Source of the DNA: Puniceibacterium sp. IMCC21224
Lineage (GTDB): Bacteria > Pseudomonadota > Alphaproteobacteria > Rhodobacterales > Rhodobacteraceae
Direction: 5' to 3'
Assembly (NCBI RefSeq): GCF_001038505.1
Contig: NZ_LDPY01000004.1
Location: 124,001 to 188,000, forward strand
DNA length: 64,000 nucleotides
In this document: in pieces, positions 8,813 through 17,807 of the stretch
Position numbering within the stretch: the stretch's first letter is position 1
Layout of the letters: every line of letters starts with the position of its first letter
The notes under the pieces: model-generated
The model's input: only the letters and a program-made list of their open reading frames with translations
What the model was told of the DNA's origin: nothing
Databases searched by the model: none
Made by a program: the position numbers and the translations under genes

Positions 8813-8905
8813 ATGCGAGGAAACCTCGTCACTTGCGGATCACCGTTCGGTCAGGTTATGTGCCGTTCCATGGGCTGTCGGCAAAAGGCACGGGCTGAGT
8901 CATGA
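8813..8905 (+). CDS. Possible 30-aa leader peptide ORF coupled to the ABC gene
   Basis: A strong Shine-Dalgarno (GGGAGGAG, 4 bases before the ATG) precedes this 30-codon ORF. Its TGA overlaps the following ABC ATPase start as ATGA. The peptide begins MRGNLVTCGSPFG and has three cysteines and several arginines. The ATPase itself has no good ribosome site of its own (upstream AAAAGGCACGGGCTGAGTC), so this ORF may drive its translation by coupling. No family is recognised. It could be only a translational leader rather than a functional peptide. Confidence 0.4.
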   Translation: MRGNLVTCGSPFGQVMCRSMGCRQKARAES

Positions 8906-9681
8906 CCACGAATGGGGGGATCGTCACATCGCCGCTTGCTGTGCGCAGTGCAACTTTGAAATTTGGCGGTGTGACGGCGCTCGACGATGTGAGCATTACC
9001 GTGAACGACGATGAATTGCTTGCGATCATCGGTCCGAACGGTGCCGGAAAAACATCACTTCTGAACGTTACTGCGGGTTTCTATCGTCCGCAGAAGGGCC
9101 GTGTCGAGTTGTCCGGGCAGGACGTTACCGGCCTGCGTGTAGACCAGATCGCCCGGCGCGGACTGGCGCGTACGTTTCAGGGCACCCATCTCTTTGCCGG
9201 GCAGACCGTGGTGGAAAACATCATGATCGGTCGTCACATGCTGATGAAATCGAATGTGATCCAGGCCTTTTTCCAGTTTGGGCTCGTGATGCGGGAGGAA
9301 TCAGAGCATCGCGAAGCCGCCGAAGAGATTATTGACTTTCTGGAGATCGAAGCAATCCGCAACCGGCCAGTGGGCACATTGGGCTACGGGCTGCGCAAAC
9401 GTGTCGATCTGGGCCGCGCATTGGCGCAGGAACCATCCATCCTGCTGATGGATGAACCGATGGCTGGCATGAACTCGGAAGAGAAAGAAGACCTCGCGCG
9501 CTTCATTCTCGATGTGCGCGAGGCGCGCAAGATTCCAGTGGTTCTGGTCGAGCACGACATGGGCGTTGTTATGGACCTTGCTGACCGGATCGTGGTGCTG
9601 GACTTCGGGCGGGTCATCGCCGAAGGCACGCCCGAAGAAATCCAGAAGAACCCGGCTGTGATCAAGGCATATCTGGGTTAG
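8902..9681 (+). CDS. HAAT-type ABC importer ATP-binding protein (LivG-like)
   Basis: The 259-aa ATPase has Walker A GPNGAGKTS (44-52), a degenerate signature GYGLRKR (161-167) in place of LSGGQ, Walker B ILLMDE (180-185) and the LivG-like C-terminus with EGTPEEIQ. It energises import through the permeases at 11699-13639. It is the first member of a six-gene importer set (ATPase, CoA ligase, two permeases, binding protein, second ATPase). The embedded CoA ligase suggests that the cargo is an organic acid rather than an amino acid. Translation is probably coupled to the 30-codon ORF upstream. Confidence 0.9.
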   Translation: MTTNGGIVTSPLAVRSATLKFGGVTALDDVSITVNDDELLAIIGPNGAGKTSLLNVTAGFYRPQKGRVELSGQDVTGLRVDQIARRGLARTFQGTHLFAGQTVVENIMIGRHMLMKSNVIQAFFQFGLVMREESEHREAAEEIIDFLEIEAIRNRPVGTLGYGLRKRVDLGRALAQEPSILLMDEPMAGMNSEEKEDLARFILDVREARKIPVVLVEHDMGVVMDLADRIVVLDFGRVIAEGTPEEIQKNPAVIKAYLG

Positions 9682-9685
9682 CGGG

Positions 9686-11683
9686 ATGACAAAACAACGA
9701 ACAGCAATGGTCTTTTCAGACCCGGCAGTGACACACAGCGAAACCCTGCCGCAGGTTTTGCTCGCGCGTGCAACGTCCATGCCGAACAACCTCGCCGAAC
9801 GCCACAAGCGCCTGGGCATCTGGCGGGAATTCACCTGGGCCGATGTGATTGACAGAGTTCGTGCCCTGGCTCTCGGGTTGGAGAACCTGGGCCTGTCGGC
9901 GGGCGAATCCGTCATGTTGATCGGGGAAAACGAACCCGAACATTTCTGGGCTGAATACGCCGTTCAGTCATTGGGCGGCAAAGTCCTGTCCGTCTATCCG
10001 GATCAGAACGCCGAAGAGATCCTGTATCTGGCCGAAGACTCGCAAACGCGGATTTTTCTGGCGCAGGATCAGGAGCAGGTCGATAAATGCATCGAGATCG
10101 CGGGCAAGTACTCGGGTGCCTTGGCGATCGTTTACTGGGATGATTCTGGTCTTTGGAGCTATGATCATCCCCTTTTGCATTCATTTGAAAGCCTTAGCGC
10201 GGCAGGACGTCAGATTCACGCCAAGGAGCCTGCCAGATTTGAAGAACACGTCAAACGCGGACGGGCGGACGATACCGCCTTGCTGTCCTATACCTCCGGG
10301 ACCACGGGAAAACCGAAGGGCGTTGTCATCAGCTATCGTTACCTGTTCGACAACTGCTCACGTGTGATGGGGGCAATCGAAATCGCGCCAGGCACCGAAT
10401 ACTTGACGTACATTTCGCCTGCCTGGGTCACGGAACAGATTTTCGGCCTGTCGATCGGTTTGATCGCGCCCATGGTCGTCAATTTTCCCGAAGGCCCCGA
10501 AGATGTGCTGACCAACATCCGCGAACTGGCGGTTGACGCGCTGGTGTTCAGTCCGCGCCAGTGGGAAAACCTTGCGTCGATCGTGCAGGCCCGGATGTTG
10601 GGCGCGGGCAAGTTCCGCAACTTGATGTACAATTGGGGTATGAAAGTCGGCCGTGACGTTTATGTCGAACGCTTGGAAGGGCGCAGTCCCAGCCTCGCCT
10701 CGCGCCTGCGACTTCCCTTTGCCGAGGCGCTGGTGCTGCATCACCTGCGCGACAATTTGGGCCTTGGCAAGGCAAAAAATGCGATGAGCGGCGGTGCTCT
10801 GATGGCCCCCGAAGTCTTTCGCATGTTCCACGCCATGGGGGTCAAGCTGCGCAACGTCTATGGCGCGACCGAAATCGGCCTTCTGACCGCGCATGTCAGC
10901 GAAAGTTATCAGCTGGAAACAAGCGGCAGCTGGATGCAAAGCAATACCGCTTATGGCGATCCGTTGGAATACCGCATAACGCCGCAAAGTGAGTTGCAGG
11001 TCCGCGGCGGCTCGGGCTTTGGCGGATATTATGGCAAACCGGACGAGACCGCCGAGGTGCTGACCGAAGACGGTTGGTATGCCACCGGCGATGCGGTTTC
11101 GATGACCGATGACGGAGAGCTGGTATTCTACGACCGCGTCAAGGACATGCGCCGCCTAGCGAACGGCCACAGTTATCCGCCGCAGTTTATCGAAACACGG
11201 CTGCGCTACAGCCCCTACATCAAGGATCTTATGACGCTGGGCGACGAAACCCGGGATTTTGTCGGAGCGCTGATCAATATCGACATGGAGGTCCTCAGCC
11301 GCTGGGCCGAAGAGAACAATATCAGCTTCTCGACCTATACCGACCTGTCGCAAAAAGCCGAGGTTCTGGACCTTATCAAAGGCGAGGTTTCGCGCATCAA
11401 CGCCTTGCTGCCCGAAGGTTCTCGGGTCGTGCGGTTCGCGAATTTCCCCAAGGAACTGGACCCGGACGAAGGCGAGCTGACCCGCAGCCGGAAACTCCGG
11501 CGCGCATTCCTGGAAGATCGGTATGCCACGCTCGTCGAGGCTATTTACAGCGGTGCCGACAAGATCGACCTTGAGATTGCCGTTACTTATCAGGATGGCC
11601 GCCAGGGCGTGCTCAGGGCCGAGGTGCGTGTATCGGATGTCGAGAGCGGATCGAAGGCTGCCGGGCGGCGGTCGCAAATTTAA
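9686..11683 (+). CDS. AMP-forming acyl-CoA ligase embedded in transporter operon
   Basis: This 665-aa ANL-superfamily enzyme has the P-loop-like motif SYTSGTTGKPKG (201-212), the YGATE adenylate motif (~395), the GDAV...YDRVKD hinge around 470-485 and a long-chain ligase-type C-terminus. The length matches FACL-type ligases. It activates an acid with ATP and CoA, likely as it is imported (vectorial acylation). Its start lies 4 bases after the ATPase stop. A paralogue with the same placement is encoded at 44585-46504. Chain type is unknown; the protein lacks obvious membrane segments. Confidence 0.88.
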   Translation: MTKQRTAMVFSDPAVTHSETLPQVLLARATSMPNNLAERHKRLGIWREFTWADVIDRVRALALGLENLGLSAGESVMLIGENEPEHFWAEYAVQSLGGKVLSVYPDQNAEEILYLAEDSQTRIFLAQDQEQVDKCIEIAGKYSGALAIVYWDDSGLWSYDHPLLHSFESLSAAGRQIHAKEPARFEEHVKRGRADDTALLSYTSGTTGKPKGVVISYRYLFDNCSRVMGAIEIAPGTEYLTYISPAWVTEQIFGLSIGLIAPMVVNFPEGPEDVLTNIRELAVDALVFSPRQWENLASIVQARMLGAGKFRNLMYNWGMKVGRDVYVERLEGRSPSLASRLRLPFAEALVLHHLRDNLGLGKAKNAMSGGALMAPEVFRMFHAMGVKLRNVYGATEIGLLTAHVSESYQLETSGSWMQSNTAYGDPLEYRITPQSELQVRGGSGFGGYYGKPDETAEVLTEDGWYATGDAVSMTDDGELVFYDRVKDMRRLANGHSYPPQFIETRLRYSPYIKDLMTLGDETRDFVGALINIDMEVLSRWAEENNISFSTYTDLSQKAEVLDLIKGEVSRINALLPEGSRVVRFANFPKELDPDEGELTRSRKLRRAFLEDRYATLVEAIYSGADKIDLEIAVTYQDGRQGVLRAEVRVSDVESGSKAAGRRSQI

Positions 11684-11698
11684 GGGAGGTCGGCAAAA

Positions 11699-12583
11699 AT
11701 GGTCTATTTCATCAATGACATCATCACCGGGGCCTTGATCGGCCTGCTTTACGCGCTGGTGGCCATGGGGTTCGTCGTGATCTACCGCGCTAGCAAGGTG
11801 TTCAATTTCGCGCAGGGCGAACTGGTGATCATCGGCGGTTTCATCGTCTGGTTCACAACCATGCAGCTCGGCCTGAGCCTGTGGCTGTCGATCCCGCTAT
11901 CCTTGGTTCTTGCGGGTCTTGTCGGCTATCTGATCGAACGGATTTTCCTCACCAAGCTGATCGGTGAATCGGTGTTCTCGATGGTGATGGTGACTGTCGG
12001 CCTGCTGATCCTGCTGCGTGGCGTCGTCCTGCTGCTGTTTGGGGCTTCCGTCCGGCCATTCCCGATCATCTTTCCGCTGAAGCCGCTCTTACTCGGCGAT
12101 ATGCTGATTCCGATGAACTTGCTTATCGGGGGGATCATCACCATCGTTGCCGCCGTTGGCCTGTCCTGGTTCTTCAACTGGACCCGTTCAGGCCTGCGGA
12201 TGACGGCAGTGGCCGAAGATCACGTCGTCGCTGCTTCGATGGGGATTTCGGTGAAAGGCTCTATTGCCTTTGCCTGGATTCTCGGCGCAATCCTGTCCAC
12301 GATAGGAGCGATGATCTTCCTCAGCGGCAAGTCGCTGACCTTTCTGGCCTCGGATATCGGTTTTGCGGCACTGCCGGTTGCATTGTTCGCCGGGTTGGAG
12401 TCGATCGGCGGACTTGTCCTGGCGGGAATCATCATCGGTGTAATCCAGAGCCTGACCACCAACTACCTCGATCCGATCATCGGCGGCTCGCTCGGCAGTG
12501 TCGTGCCCTATATCATCATGCTTGCCATTCTGCTGATCCGGCCCACGGGTCTGTTCGGCTGGCGCACAATCGAGCGGGTTTAA
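11699..12583 (+). CDS. HAAT ABC importer permease (LivH-like)
   Basis: This is a 294-aa hydrophobic integral membrane protein with the LivH hallmarks: GLLYALVAMGFVVIYRASKVFNFAQGE near the N-terminus, many transmembrane segments, and a C-terminus ending in IRPTGLFGWRTIERV. It forms the inner-membrane channel with the LivM-like protein that follows 3 bases downstream. A good ribosome site (GGGAGG) precedes the ATG. The closest counterpart in this window is 43697-44584. Confidence 0.92.
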   Translation: MVYFINDIITGALIGLLYALVAMGFVVIYRASKVFNFAQGELVIIGGFIVWFTTMQLGLSLWLSIPLSLVLAGLVGYLIERIFLTKLIGESVFSMVMVTVGLLILLRGVVLLLFGASVRPFPIIFPLKPLLLGDMLIPMNLLIGGIITIVAAVGLSWFFNWTRSGLRMTAVAEDHVVAASMGISVKGSIAFAWILGAILSTIGAMIFLSGKSLTFLASDIGFAALPVALFAGLESIGGLVLAGIIIGVIQSLTTNYLDPIIGGSLGSVVPYIIMLAILLIRPTGLFGWRTIERV

Positions 12584-12586
12584 TTC

Positions 12587-13639
12587 ATGGATCCTTCCGG
12601 CATTTTTCCCACAAGCTATCGCGCCGACAGACGTCTCGTGCGCACGCGCTGGCAGGCGGTTTGCCTGGCGCTGTTCCTCGTGGTTATGCTGGCGATGCCC
12701 TATCTTGTGAGCGGGCGTATCATCGCCGTGCTGAACATGATGCTGATCAGCGCCGTGATCGCCGTCGGACTCCAGATTTGCACCGGCTATGCGGGCCAGA
12801 TCAATCTGGGCCAGGCCGCATTCATGGGGGTGGGCGCCTATACCGCTTCGATACTGGCCTCCAAGACCGGTCTCACGTTCCTGTTGACCATACCGTTGGC
12901 CGGGTTCGCGGCTGCGCTGTTCGGCTTTCTCTTCGGTTTGACGGCGACTCGGATCAAGGGGTTCTATCTGGCGCTGACGACTCTCGCGGCACAGTTCATC
13001 TTTCATTTTGCAGTCCTGAACCTGCCATCCTCCTGGCTAGGTGGCTCAAATGGAGTCACCGTGCCGGCAGCAGAGATATTCGGGCTGCGCTTCGTCACCG
13101 AGACCCAGCAATTCTACATGAACCTTGCGGTTGCCGCGATCATGATCGCAGGCGCGTTCGGGATCATCCGGTCGCGCTTCGGTCGCGCCTTCATCGCGGT
13201 CAGGGACGATGACGTGGCCGCAGGCATCATGGGGATCAATGTAGCGGCTACCAAGGCGAATGCCTTTCTGATCGGCGCCTTCTATGCTGGCGTCGGCGGG
13301 GCACTCTGGGCCTACATGATCCGCTTTGTCGGGGTCGATCAATTCACCCTGTTCCATTCCATCTTTTTCGTGGCGATGATCATCGTCGGTGGAATGGGGT
13401 CGATCGTCGGGGCGCTGGTCGGTGTCTTCGTCATTCGCACCATCCAGGAAGTTATTGCCACAGTCGGCCCGAATATCGCCGATTCCGTCTCGTTTCTGGG
13501 AGGCGATATCGTGTTCGCGGGCATGAACGTCATTCTTGGTGGCGTGATTGCCTTGTTCATGATCCTTGAACCCAAGGGGGTGATGCACCGCTGGAATATC
13601 CTGAAATCGTCTTATCGTATCTGGCCGTTCCCCTATTGA
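12587..13639 (+). CDS. HAAT ABC importer permease (LivM-like)
   Basis: A 350-aa polytopic membrane protein with the LivM signature (CTGYAGQINLGQAAFMGVGAY, then RIKGFYLALTTLAAQFI). It has about ten hydrophobic segments and an N-terminal hydrophilic extension of ~25 residues. It pairs with the preceding LivH-like permease. It ends 30 bases before the periplasmic binding protein, in the usual HMK order for this transporter type. Confidence 0.92.
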   Translation: MDPSGIFPTSYRADRRLVRTRWQAVCLALFLVVMLAMPYLVSGRIIAVLNMMLISAVIAVGLQICTGYAGQINLGQAAFMGVGAYTASILASKTGLTFLLTIPLAGFAAALFGFLFGLTATRIKGFYLALTTLAAQFIFHFAVLNLPSSWLGGSNGVTVPAAEIFGLRFVTETQQFYMNLAVAAIMIAGAFGIIRSRFGRAFIAVRDDDVAAGIMGINVAATKANAFLIGAFYAGVGGALWAYMIRFVGVDQFTLFHSIFFVAMIIVGGMGSIVGALVGVFVIRTIQEVIATVGPNIADSVSFLGGDIVFAGMNVILGGVIALFMILEPKGVMHRWNILKSSYRIWPFPY

Positions 13640-13669
13640 TTTCGGGGCGGTCTATAACCTGGGAGGAGA

Positions 13670-14914
13670 ATGAAAATGACATACCTCAGCAAATCGGGCC
13701 TTGGGGGGCTGCTGGCCGCCGGAACGCTGGCGCTCGCCACGGCGCTACCAATGAAGGCACAGGCGGAGACCACATATAACCTTGCGCTTCTGTCGGACTT
13801 TTCTGGCCCCTATGCCGACATCATGCCGATCTTGGCCTCAAGCCGGGAGGTCGTTTTCGACTGGTGGAACGCGACCAGCGGCAAGGAACTCGGCGTCAAG
13901 CTGAACTACAAGAACTACGAGACCCGATATGATGCCGCACAGGTCGCCAGCCTGTGGCCCGGAATCAAGTCGGAGCTGGCGCCGATCGCCGTGGTCGGCC
14001 TTGGCGGGCCGGACGTGGCGGCCCTGTCCGAACGCTTACCCGAAGACAAGATCCCGATGTTCATGGCCACGGCCGCCTATGGCTTTGCCTGGCAGCCCGA
14101 TTCCTGGATATTTAATCCGCGCCCGACCTATTCGCATGAAGCCGCAGGCTTTCTGGCTTGGATGCGCGAACAGCGTGGCGGCGACGAACCCATAAAATTC
14201 GCGGTCCTGTCCTCCGAGGCATCCCCTGCCTATGTCGATATGGGAAAGGGGCTCGAAGTCTATGCCGAAGAGCATCCCGAGGCCGCCGATTTGGTTGAGG
14301 TCATCTATACCGACGTGCAGCCGACCGACCTGACCGCGCAAATGCGTCGCGTCGCGCGGTCGGGGGCCGAAGCGGTGATCATCCAGACCAACACCTCGAT
14401 CGTGGTCGCCGCGAAACGCGGGTTGCAGGCCAACGGGGCCGACATCCCGATCATGATGAGCTCGCATAACGGGCTGCCTGCCTCGGGCAAAGCGCTTGGC
14501 GGGCTGGCGCAGCTTGAAGGCGACTTTGAGGCCTACGGCATGGTGATCGCGGCCGATGAGGACACAGAAGCGCGGCAGTTTTACCAGACCCTAGTTTCGG
14601 ATTACGGGCTCAAGGCGCCCTGGAATGTCGTGACGGCCATGGGGATTTCCCAGGCCATCTATACCGTGGCCGTGATCGAGCACGCGATCGAGGAGAACGG
14701 TGCCGAAGGTCTGACGGGCGAGCTGGTGCGCGAGGCGCTCTTTGCCAAGCCGATCACCTCGGAGGAAACCCATGGCTTCCTTCCGAGTCTCACTTTCACC
14801 CCAGAAGCCCCCTTTCCTCTGAAAGGACTCAAGGTGAACGTGGGCACGGTTAAGGACGGGAAGATCACCATCGCGGCGACCGGCGTCGATGTTCCCGATT
14901 TGAGCAAGTGGTGA
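13670..14914 (+). CDS. HAAT periplasmic substrate-binding protein (LivK-like)
   Basis: This 414-aa secreted binding protein has a Sec signal peptide (residues 1-32, hydrophobic core LLAAGTLALATAL, predicted cleavage after KAQA). A type I periplasmic fold follows, starting YNLALLSDFSGPYAD and containing TDVQPTDLTAQMRRVARSG. It captures the imported ligand. GGGAGGAG precedes the ATG; a second in-frame ATG at 13676 is possible. It is only distantly like the two tandem binding proteins at 39188-41763, so the two importers probably recognise different ligands. Confidence 0.9.
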   Translation: MKMTYLSKSGLGGLLAAGTLALATALPMKAQAETTYNLALLSDFSGPYADIMPILASSREVVFDWWNATSGKELGVKLNYKNYETRYDAAQVASLWPGIKSELAPIAVVGLGGPDVAALSERLPEDKIPMFMATAAYGFAWQPDSWIFNPRPTYSHEAAGFLAWMREQRGGDEPIKFAVLSSEASPAYVDMGKGLEVYAEEHPEAADLVEVIYTDVQPTDLTAQMRRVARSGAEAVIIQTNTSIVVAAKRGLQANGADIPIMMSSHNGLPASGKALGGLAQLEGDFEAYGMVIAADEDTEARQFYQTLVSDYGLKAPWNVVTAMGISQAIYTVAVIEHAIEENGAEGLTGELVREALFAKPITSEETHGFLPSLTFTPEAPFPLKGLKVNVGTVKDGKITIAATGVDVPDLSKW

Positions 14915-14922
14915 ACAAAACC

Positions 14923-14946
14923 CGGGCACCGCGATCGTGGTGCCCG
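14923..14946 (+). promoter_or_regulatory. Hairpin between binding-protein and LivF-like genes
   Basis: An 8-bp perfect inverted repeat (CGGGCACC / GGTGCCCG, 8-base loop) lies 8 bases after the binding-protein stop, with no following T-run. Stem-loops at this place often protect the 3' end of the abundantly needed binding-protein mRNA; that role is inferred. Confidence 0.5.
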
Positions 14947-14975
14947 ACCCTTTCTCTGGATCCGGACCCGAAGTT

Positions 14976-15767
14976 ATGCTCGAACTCAATAACGTGGAAG
15001 TGACCTATTCCGACGTCATTCTGGCGCTCAAAGGGATCTCAATGACCGTGCGCGAGGGTCAGTGTGTTGCGCTTCTCGGTGGAAACGGGGCAGGGAAAAG
15101 CACGACGCTCAAGGCGATTTCCGGAACTCTGAAATCCGAAGACGGAACCGTGTCCGCCGGTTCGATCGTCCTGAACGGCACGCCGATTCAGAACATGGAA
15201 GCGTCGAATGTGGTAAAGAATGGCCTTATCCATGTGATGGAGGGCCGACGCGTGCTGCGTCACCTGACATCGGAACAGAACCTGATTGTCGGCGGGCATA
15301 TGGTGACCAATTCCACCGAACTGAAAAACCGTCTGGCTCATGTCTACAGTCTGATGCCGCGTCTTGCGGACCTGCGCAACCGCACCTCGGGGTTCATGTC
15401 CGGCGGTGAGCAGCAACTGCTTTTGATCGGCCGGGCCATGATGGCGAGGCCCAAGATCATCGCCATCGACGAGCCGTCGCTGGGTCTGGCGCCGATGATG
15501 GTCCGTGACGTCTACGAAGTTCTCAAACAGCTCAAGCGCGAAGGCACGACCTTCTTTCTTGTTGAACAAAACAGCGCCGCCGCCCTGTCGATCGCCGATT
15601 ACGCCTATGTGATGGAAAACGGGCGCATCGTCTTGGATGGCCCCGCCCACAAGCTCGCCGGCAACGAAGACATCAGAGAATTCTATCTTGGTGTCACCGC
15701 CTCCGGTGAACGCAAGAGCTATCGCGAAATCAAGCATTATCGGCGCCGCAAGAGATGGCTCGGATAG
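14976..15767 (+). CDS. HAAT-type ABC importer ATP-binding protein (LivF-like)
   Basis: The 263-aa protein from the ATG at 14976 has Walker A GGNGAGKST, the signature SGGEQQLL and Walker B KIIAIDEP. It keeps the LivF-type ending around FYLGV. A longer version from a GTG at 14937 would begin inside the hairpin and adds residues without homology, so it is not preferred. It is the second ATPase of the importer. It ends in an Arg/Lys-rich tail (HYRRRKRWLG) nearly identical to that of the second LivF-like protein at 41797. Confidence 0.9.
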   Translation: MLELNNVEVTYSDVILALKGISMTVREGQCVALLGGNGAGKSTTLKAISGTLKSEDGTVSAGSIVLNGTPIQNMEASNVVKNGLIHVMEGRRVLRHLTSEQNLIVGGHMVTNSTELKNRLAHVYSLMPRLADLRNRTSGFMSGGEQQLLLIGRAMMARPKIIAIDEPSLGLAPMMVRDVYEVLKQLKREGTTFFLVEQNSAAALSIADYAYVMENGRIVLDGPAHKLAGNEDIREFYLGVTASGERKSYREIKHYRRRKRWLG

Positions 15768-15780
15768 GAGGGGAAATACA

Positions 15781-16569
15781 ATGACTGAATTGCTGGACAT
15801 CAAGGGTCATACCGCACTTGTAACCGGGGCCGGACAAGGCGTGGGTCGTCAGGTCGCGCTTTATCTCGCCGAACATGGCGCGGGTGCCGTTGTGGTCAAC
15901 GATTTCCACGCCGCGCGGGCCGAAAGCGTCGCGGCGGAAGTGGAAGCGGCTGGTGCAAAGGCGCTACCGATGGCCTTTGACGTGTCGGATTTCGATGCTG
16001 TGGGCGCGGCCTTTTCCGAGGCGCAGCGCGTCTTTGGTAGCGTGGAAATTCTGGTCAATAATGCTGGTAATGCCGGGCCGACGTCACGGCTCGACGATCT
16101 TGTACCGTTCTGGGAATCAAACCCCGCCGAATGGCGGCGCTGGATGGCCACCAATTTCGATGGCGTGCTGAACTGCACCCGCCACGCCATGCCGATGATG
16201 GTCAAGGGTGGCTACGGACGCATCGTGACGGTCATTTCCGACGCAGGCCGGGTGGGCGAGCCGCACCTGGCGGTCTATTCCGGTGCCAAGGCCGGGGCGG
16301 CGGGCTTCATGCGCGCCATTGCAAAGGCCGGTGGCCGGTTCGGAGTTACCGCAAACTGCGTCGCCCTAGGCGGCACCAGAACCCCGGCGGTCGCCGATCT
16401 GATCCCGGATGCGGAGACCGAAAAGCGGGCGCTTTCGCAATATGTAGTCCGGCGGCTGGGTGAGCCGGAAGACGCGGCAGGCATGATCCTGTTTCTTTGC
16501 TCGGATGCAGCAAGCTGGATCACCGGCCAGACCTATCCGGTGAATGGCGGTTATTCATTTGCTTGCTAG
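15781..16569 (+). CDS. SDR family oxidoreductase
   Basis: A 262-aa classical SDR with TGAGQGVG for NAD(P), NNAG, a Ser in VISDAG, a YSGAKAG active site (YxxxK) and a C-terminal ITGQTYPVNGGYSF. It likely oxidises a hydroxyacyl-CoA or an alcohol intermediate. The ATG at 15781 has GGAGGGGAAATACA upstream and lies 13 bases after the LivF-like stop, so it is the last gene of the first transporter operon. Longer frames from 15637 run inside the ATPase gene and are rejected. It converges with the CaiB-type gene at 16592. Confidence 0.88.
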   Translation: MTELLDIKGHTALVTGAGQGVGRQVALYLAEHGAGAVVVNDFHAARAESVAAEVEAAGAKALPMAFDVSDFDAVGAAFSEAQRVFGSVEILVNNAGNAGPTSRLDDLVPFWESNPAEWRRWMATNFDGVLNCTRHAMPMMVKGGYGRIVTVISDAGRVGEPHLAVYSGAKAGAAGFMRAIAKAGGRFGVTANCVALGGTRTPAVADLIPDAETEKRALSQYVVRRLGEPEDAAGMILFLCSDAASWITGQTYPVNGGYSFAC

Positions 16570-16591
16570 AGCCGAATATGGGCAGTCGCAA

Positions 16592-17695
16592 TCAATTGGG
16601 GCCGCCCTCGAACAAGCGTTTATTATCGGCGCCGATCTCCGGCGGCAGCCCCGAAATCTCGGTTTCGAAACCGTCGAATTTCAGGGGTTGGACCAGAAAA
16701 GTCTCTGTCTTGCCGCCATCGTGCGCGATGGTGCGCAGCAACCGGCGGGCGCGCACATGCGGATCGTTCATGGCCTCGGCCAGCGAATTGACAGGGCCCC
16801 AGGGTACGCCGGCCTTGTCAAAGAGACCGCCCCAGTCCGCGCGCGTCTTGCCGACAAGAACCGCCGCAATCTCCTCCCGCAACTCGTCCTTGCGCGTGAC
16901 ACGGTCGCGGCTTTTCATCCCGGCGAGGTCCGGTTTGTCGATCGCCTCGCAGAACGGATGCCAGAACCAGTCCTCATGCGCGATGGACAGCGTCAGCAGT
17001 TTGCCGTCCTTGCAGGTGAACACGCCATAGCCCGGCTCAGAGATGAACTCGCCCAGCGGCGTGCCATTGGCCGCGGGCACAAGGAAGGCCGTGAGCATCG
17101 AGACCACCGCATCCGACATCGAGACATCGACGTAACGGCCCTGCCCCGTCCGCTGGCTGGATACCACAGCCGAGAGGATCGCGATCGCCGCAAACAGCGC
17201 GGCGCCGATATCCGCAAGCGGCAGGGTCGGCACCGGCCCCGGTTGCCCGGCCTCGGCCTGATCGGCCAGAAGACCACCGACGCCTTCATAGCTGAGGTCA
17301 TGCCCCGCCCTGTCGCGATAGGGGCCGTCTTGCCCGTATCCCGAGATCGACACATAGACCAGCCGCGGATTGATCTTGCGCATGTCCTCGAACCCGGCGC
17401 CAAGTGCTGCCAGCTTGCCGGGGCGAAAGCCTTCGACGATGACATCGGATTTGCTGACCATCTCACGAAACCGCGCGATCCCCTCCGCGGATTTCAGATC
17501 GAGCGCCACGCTGCGCTTGCCCCGGTTGAGCGCCCGAAAAAGCGGCGGAAACTGCCGCGCGGGATCGCCGACGCCGGGCCGTTCGACCATGATCACCTCG
17601 GCACCCATATCCGACAGAAGCATCGTCGCGTAGGGTCCGGGGAATTGTTCCGCGAGGCTGAGGATTTTCAATCCGGCCAGTGGTGCAGTGCTCAT
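16592..17695 (-). CDS. CaiB/BaiF family protein, alpha-methylacyl-CoA racemase-like
   Basis: The start is taken at 17695 because family homology begins at MSTAPLAGLKILSL; the open frame extends further upstream without homology. The 367-aa protein has AGHDLSYEG with His132 and PLADIG with Asp162. The 30-residue spacing matches the catalytic His126/Asp156 pair of mycobacterial AMACR. That favours racemisation of 2-methylacyl-CoA over CoA transfer, where an Asp in a (Y/F)D-VQ motif is expected. It is divergent from the enoyl-CoA hydratase at 17808, with a 112-base shared promoter region lacking the CTAAC operator. Confidence 0.82.
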   Translation of the reverse strand: MSTAPLAGLKILSLAEQFPGPYATMLLSDMGAEVIMVERPGVGDPARQFPPLFRALNRGKRSVALDLKSAEGIARFREMVSKSDVIVEGFRPGKLAALGAGFEDMRKINPRLVYVSISGYGQDGPYRDRAGHDLSYEGVGGLLADQAEAGQPGPVPTLPLADIGAALFAAIAILSAVVSSQRTGQGRYVDVSMSDAVVSMLTAFLVPAANGTPLGEFISEPGYGVFTCKDGKLLTLSIAHEDWFWHPFCEAIDKPDLAGMKSRDRVTRKDELREEIAAVLVGKTRADWGGLFDKAGVPWGPVNSLAEAMNDPHVRARRLLRTIAHDGGKTETFLVQPLKFDGFETEISGLPPEIGADNKRLFEGGPN

Positions 17696-17807
17696 ATCAG
17701 GCTCCAGGTCTTGTTTCTTCCGCGCGCGTATCCAGCTCAGTGCAACGCAATCCGCGCTAAAAGGCAAGCCCAACTCAGCAAATGTTGTTTTTATTCCGAG
17801 GGTTACA

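Noticed and set aside
14937..14975. GTG start for the LivF-like gene
   Set aside because: It lies within the hairpin and adds residues without homology; ATG 14976 is preferred.
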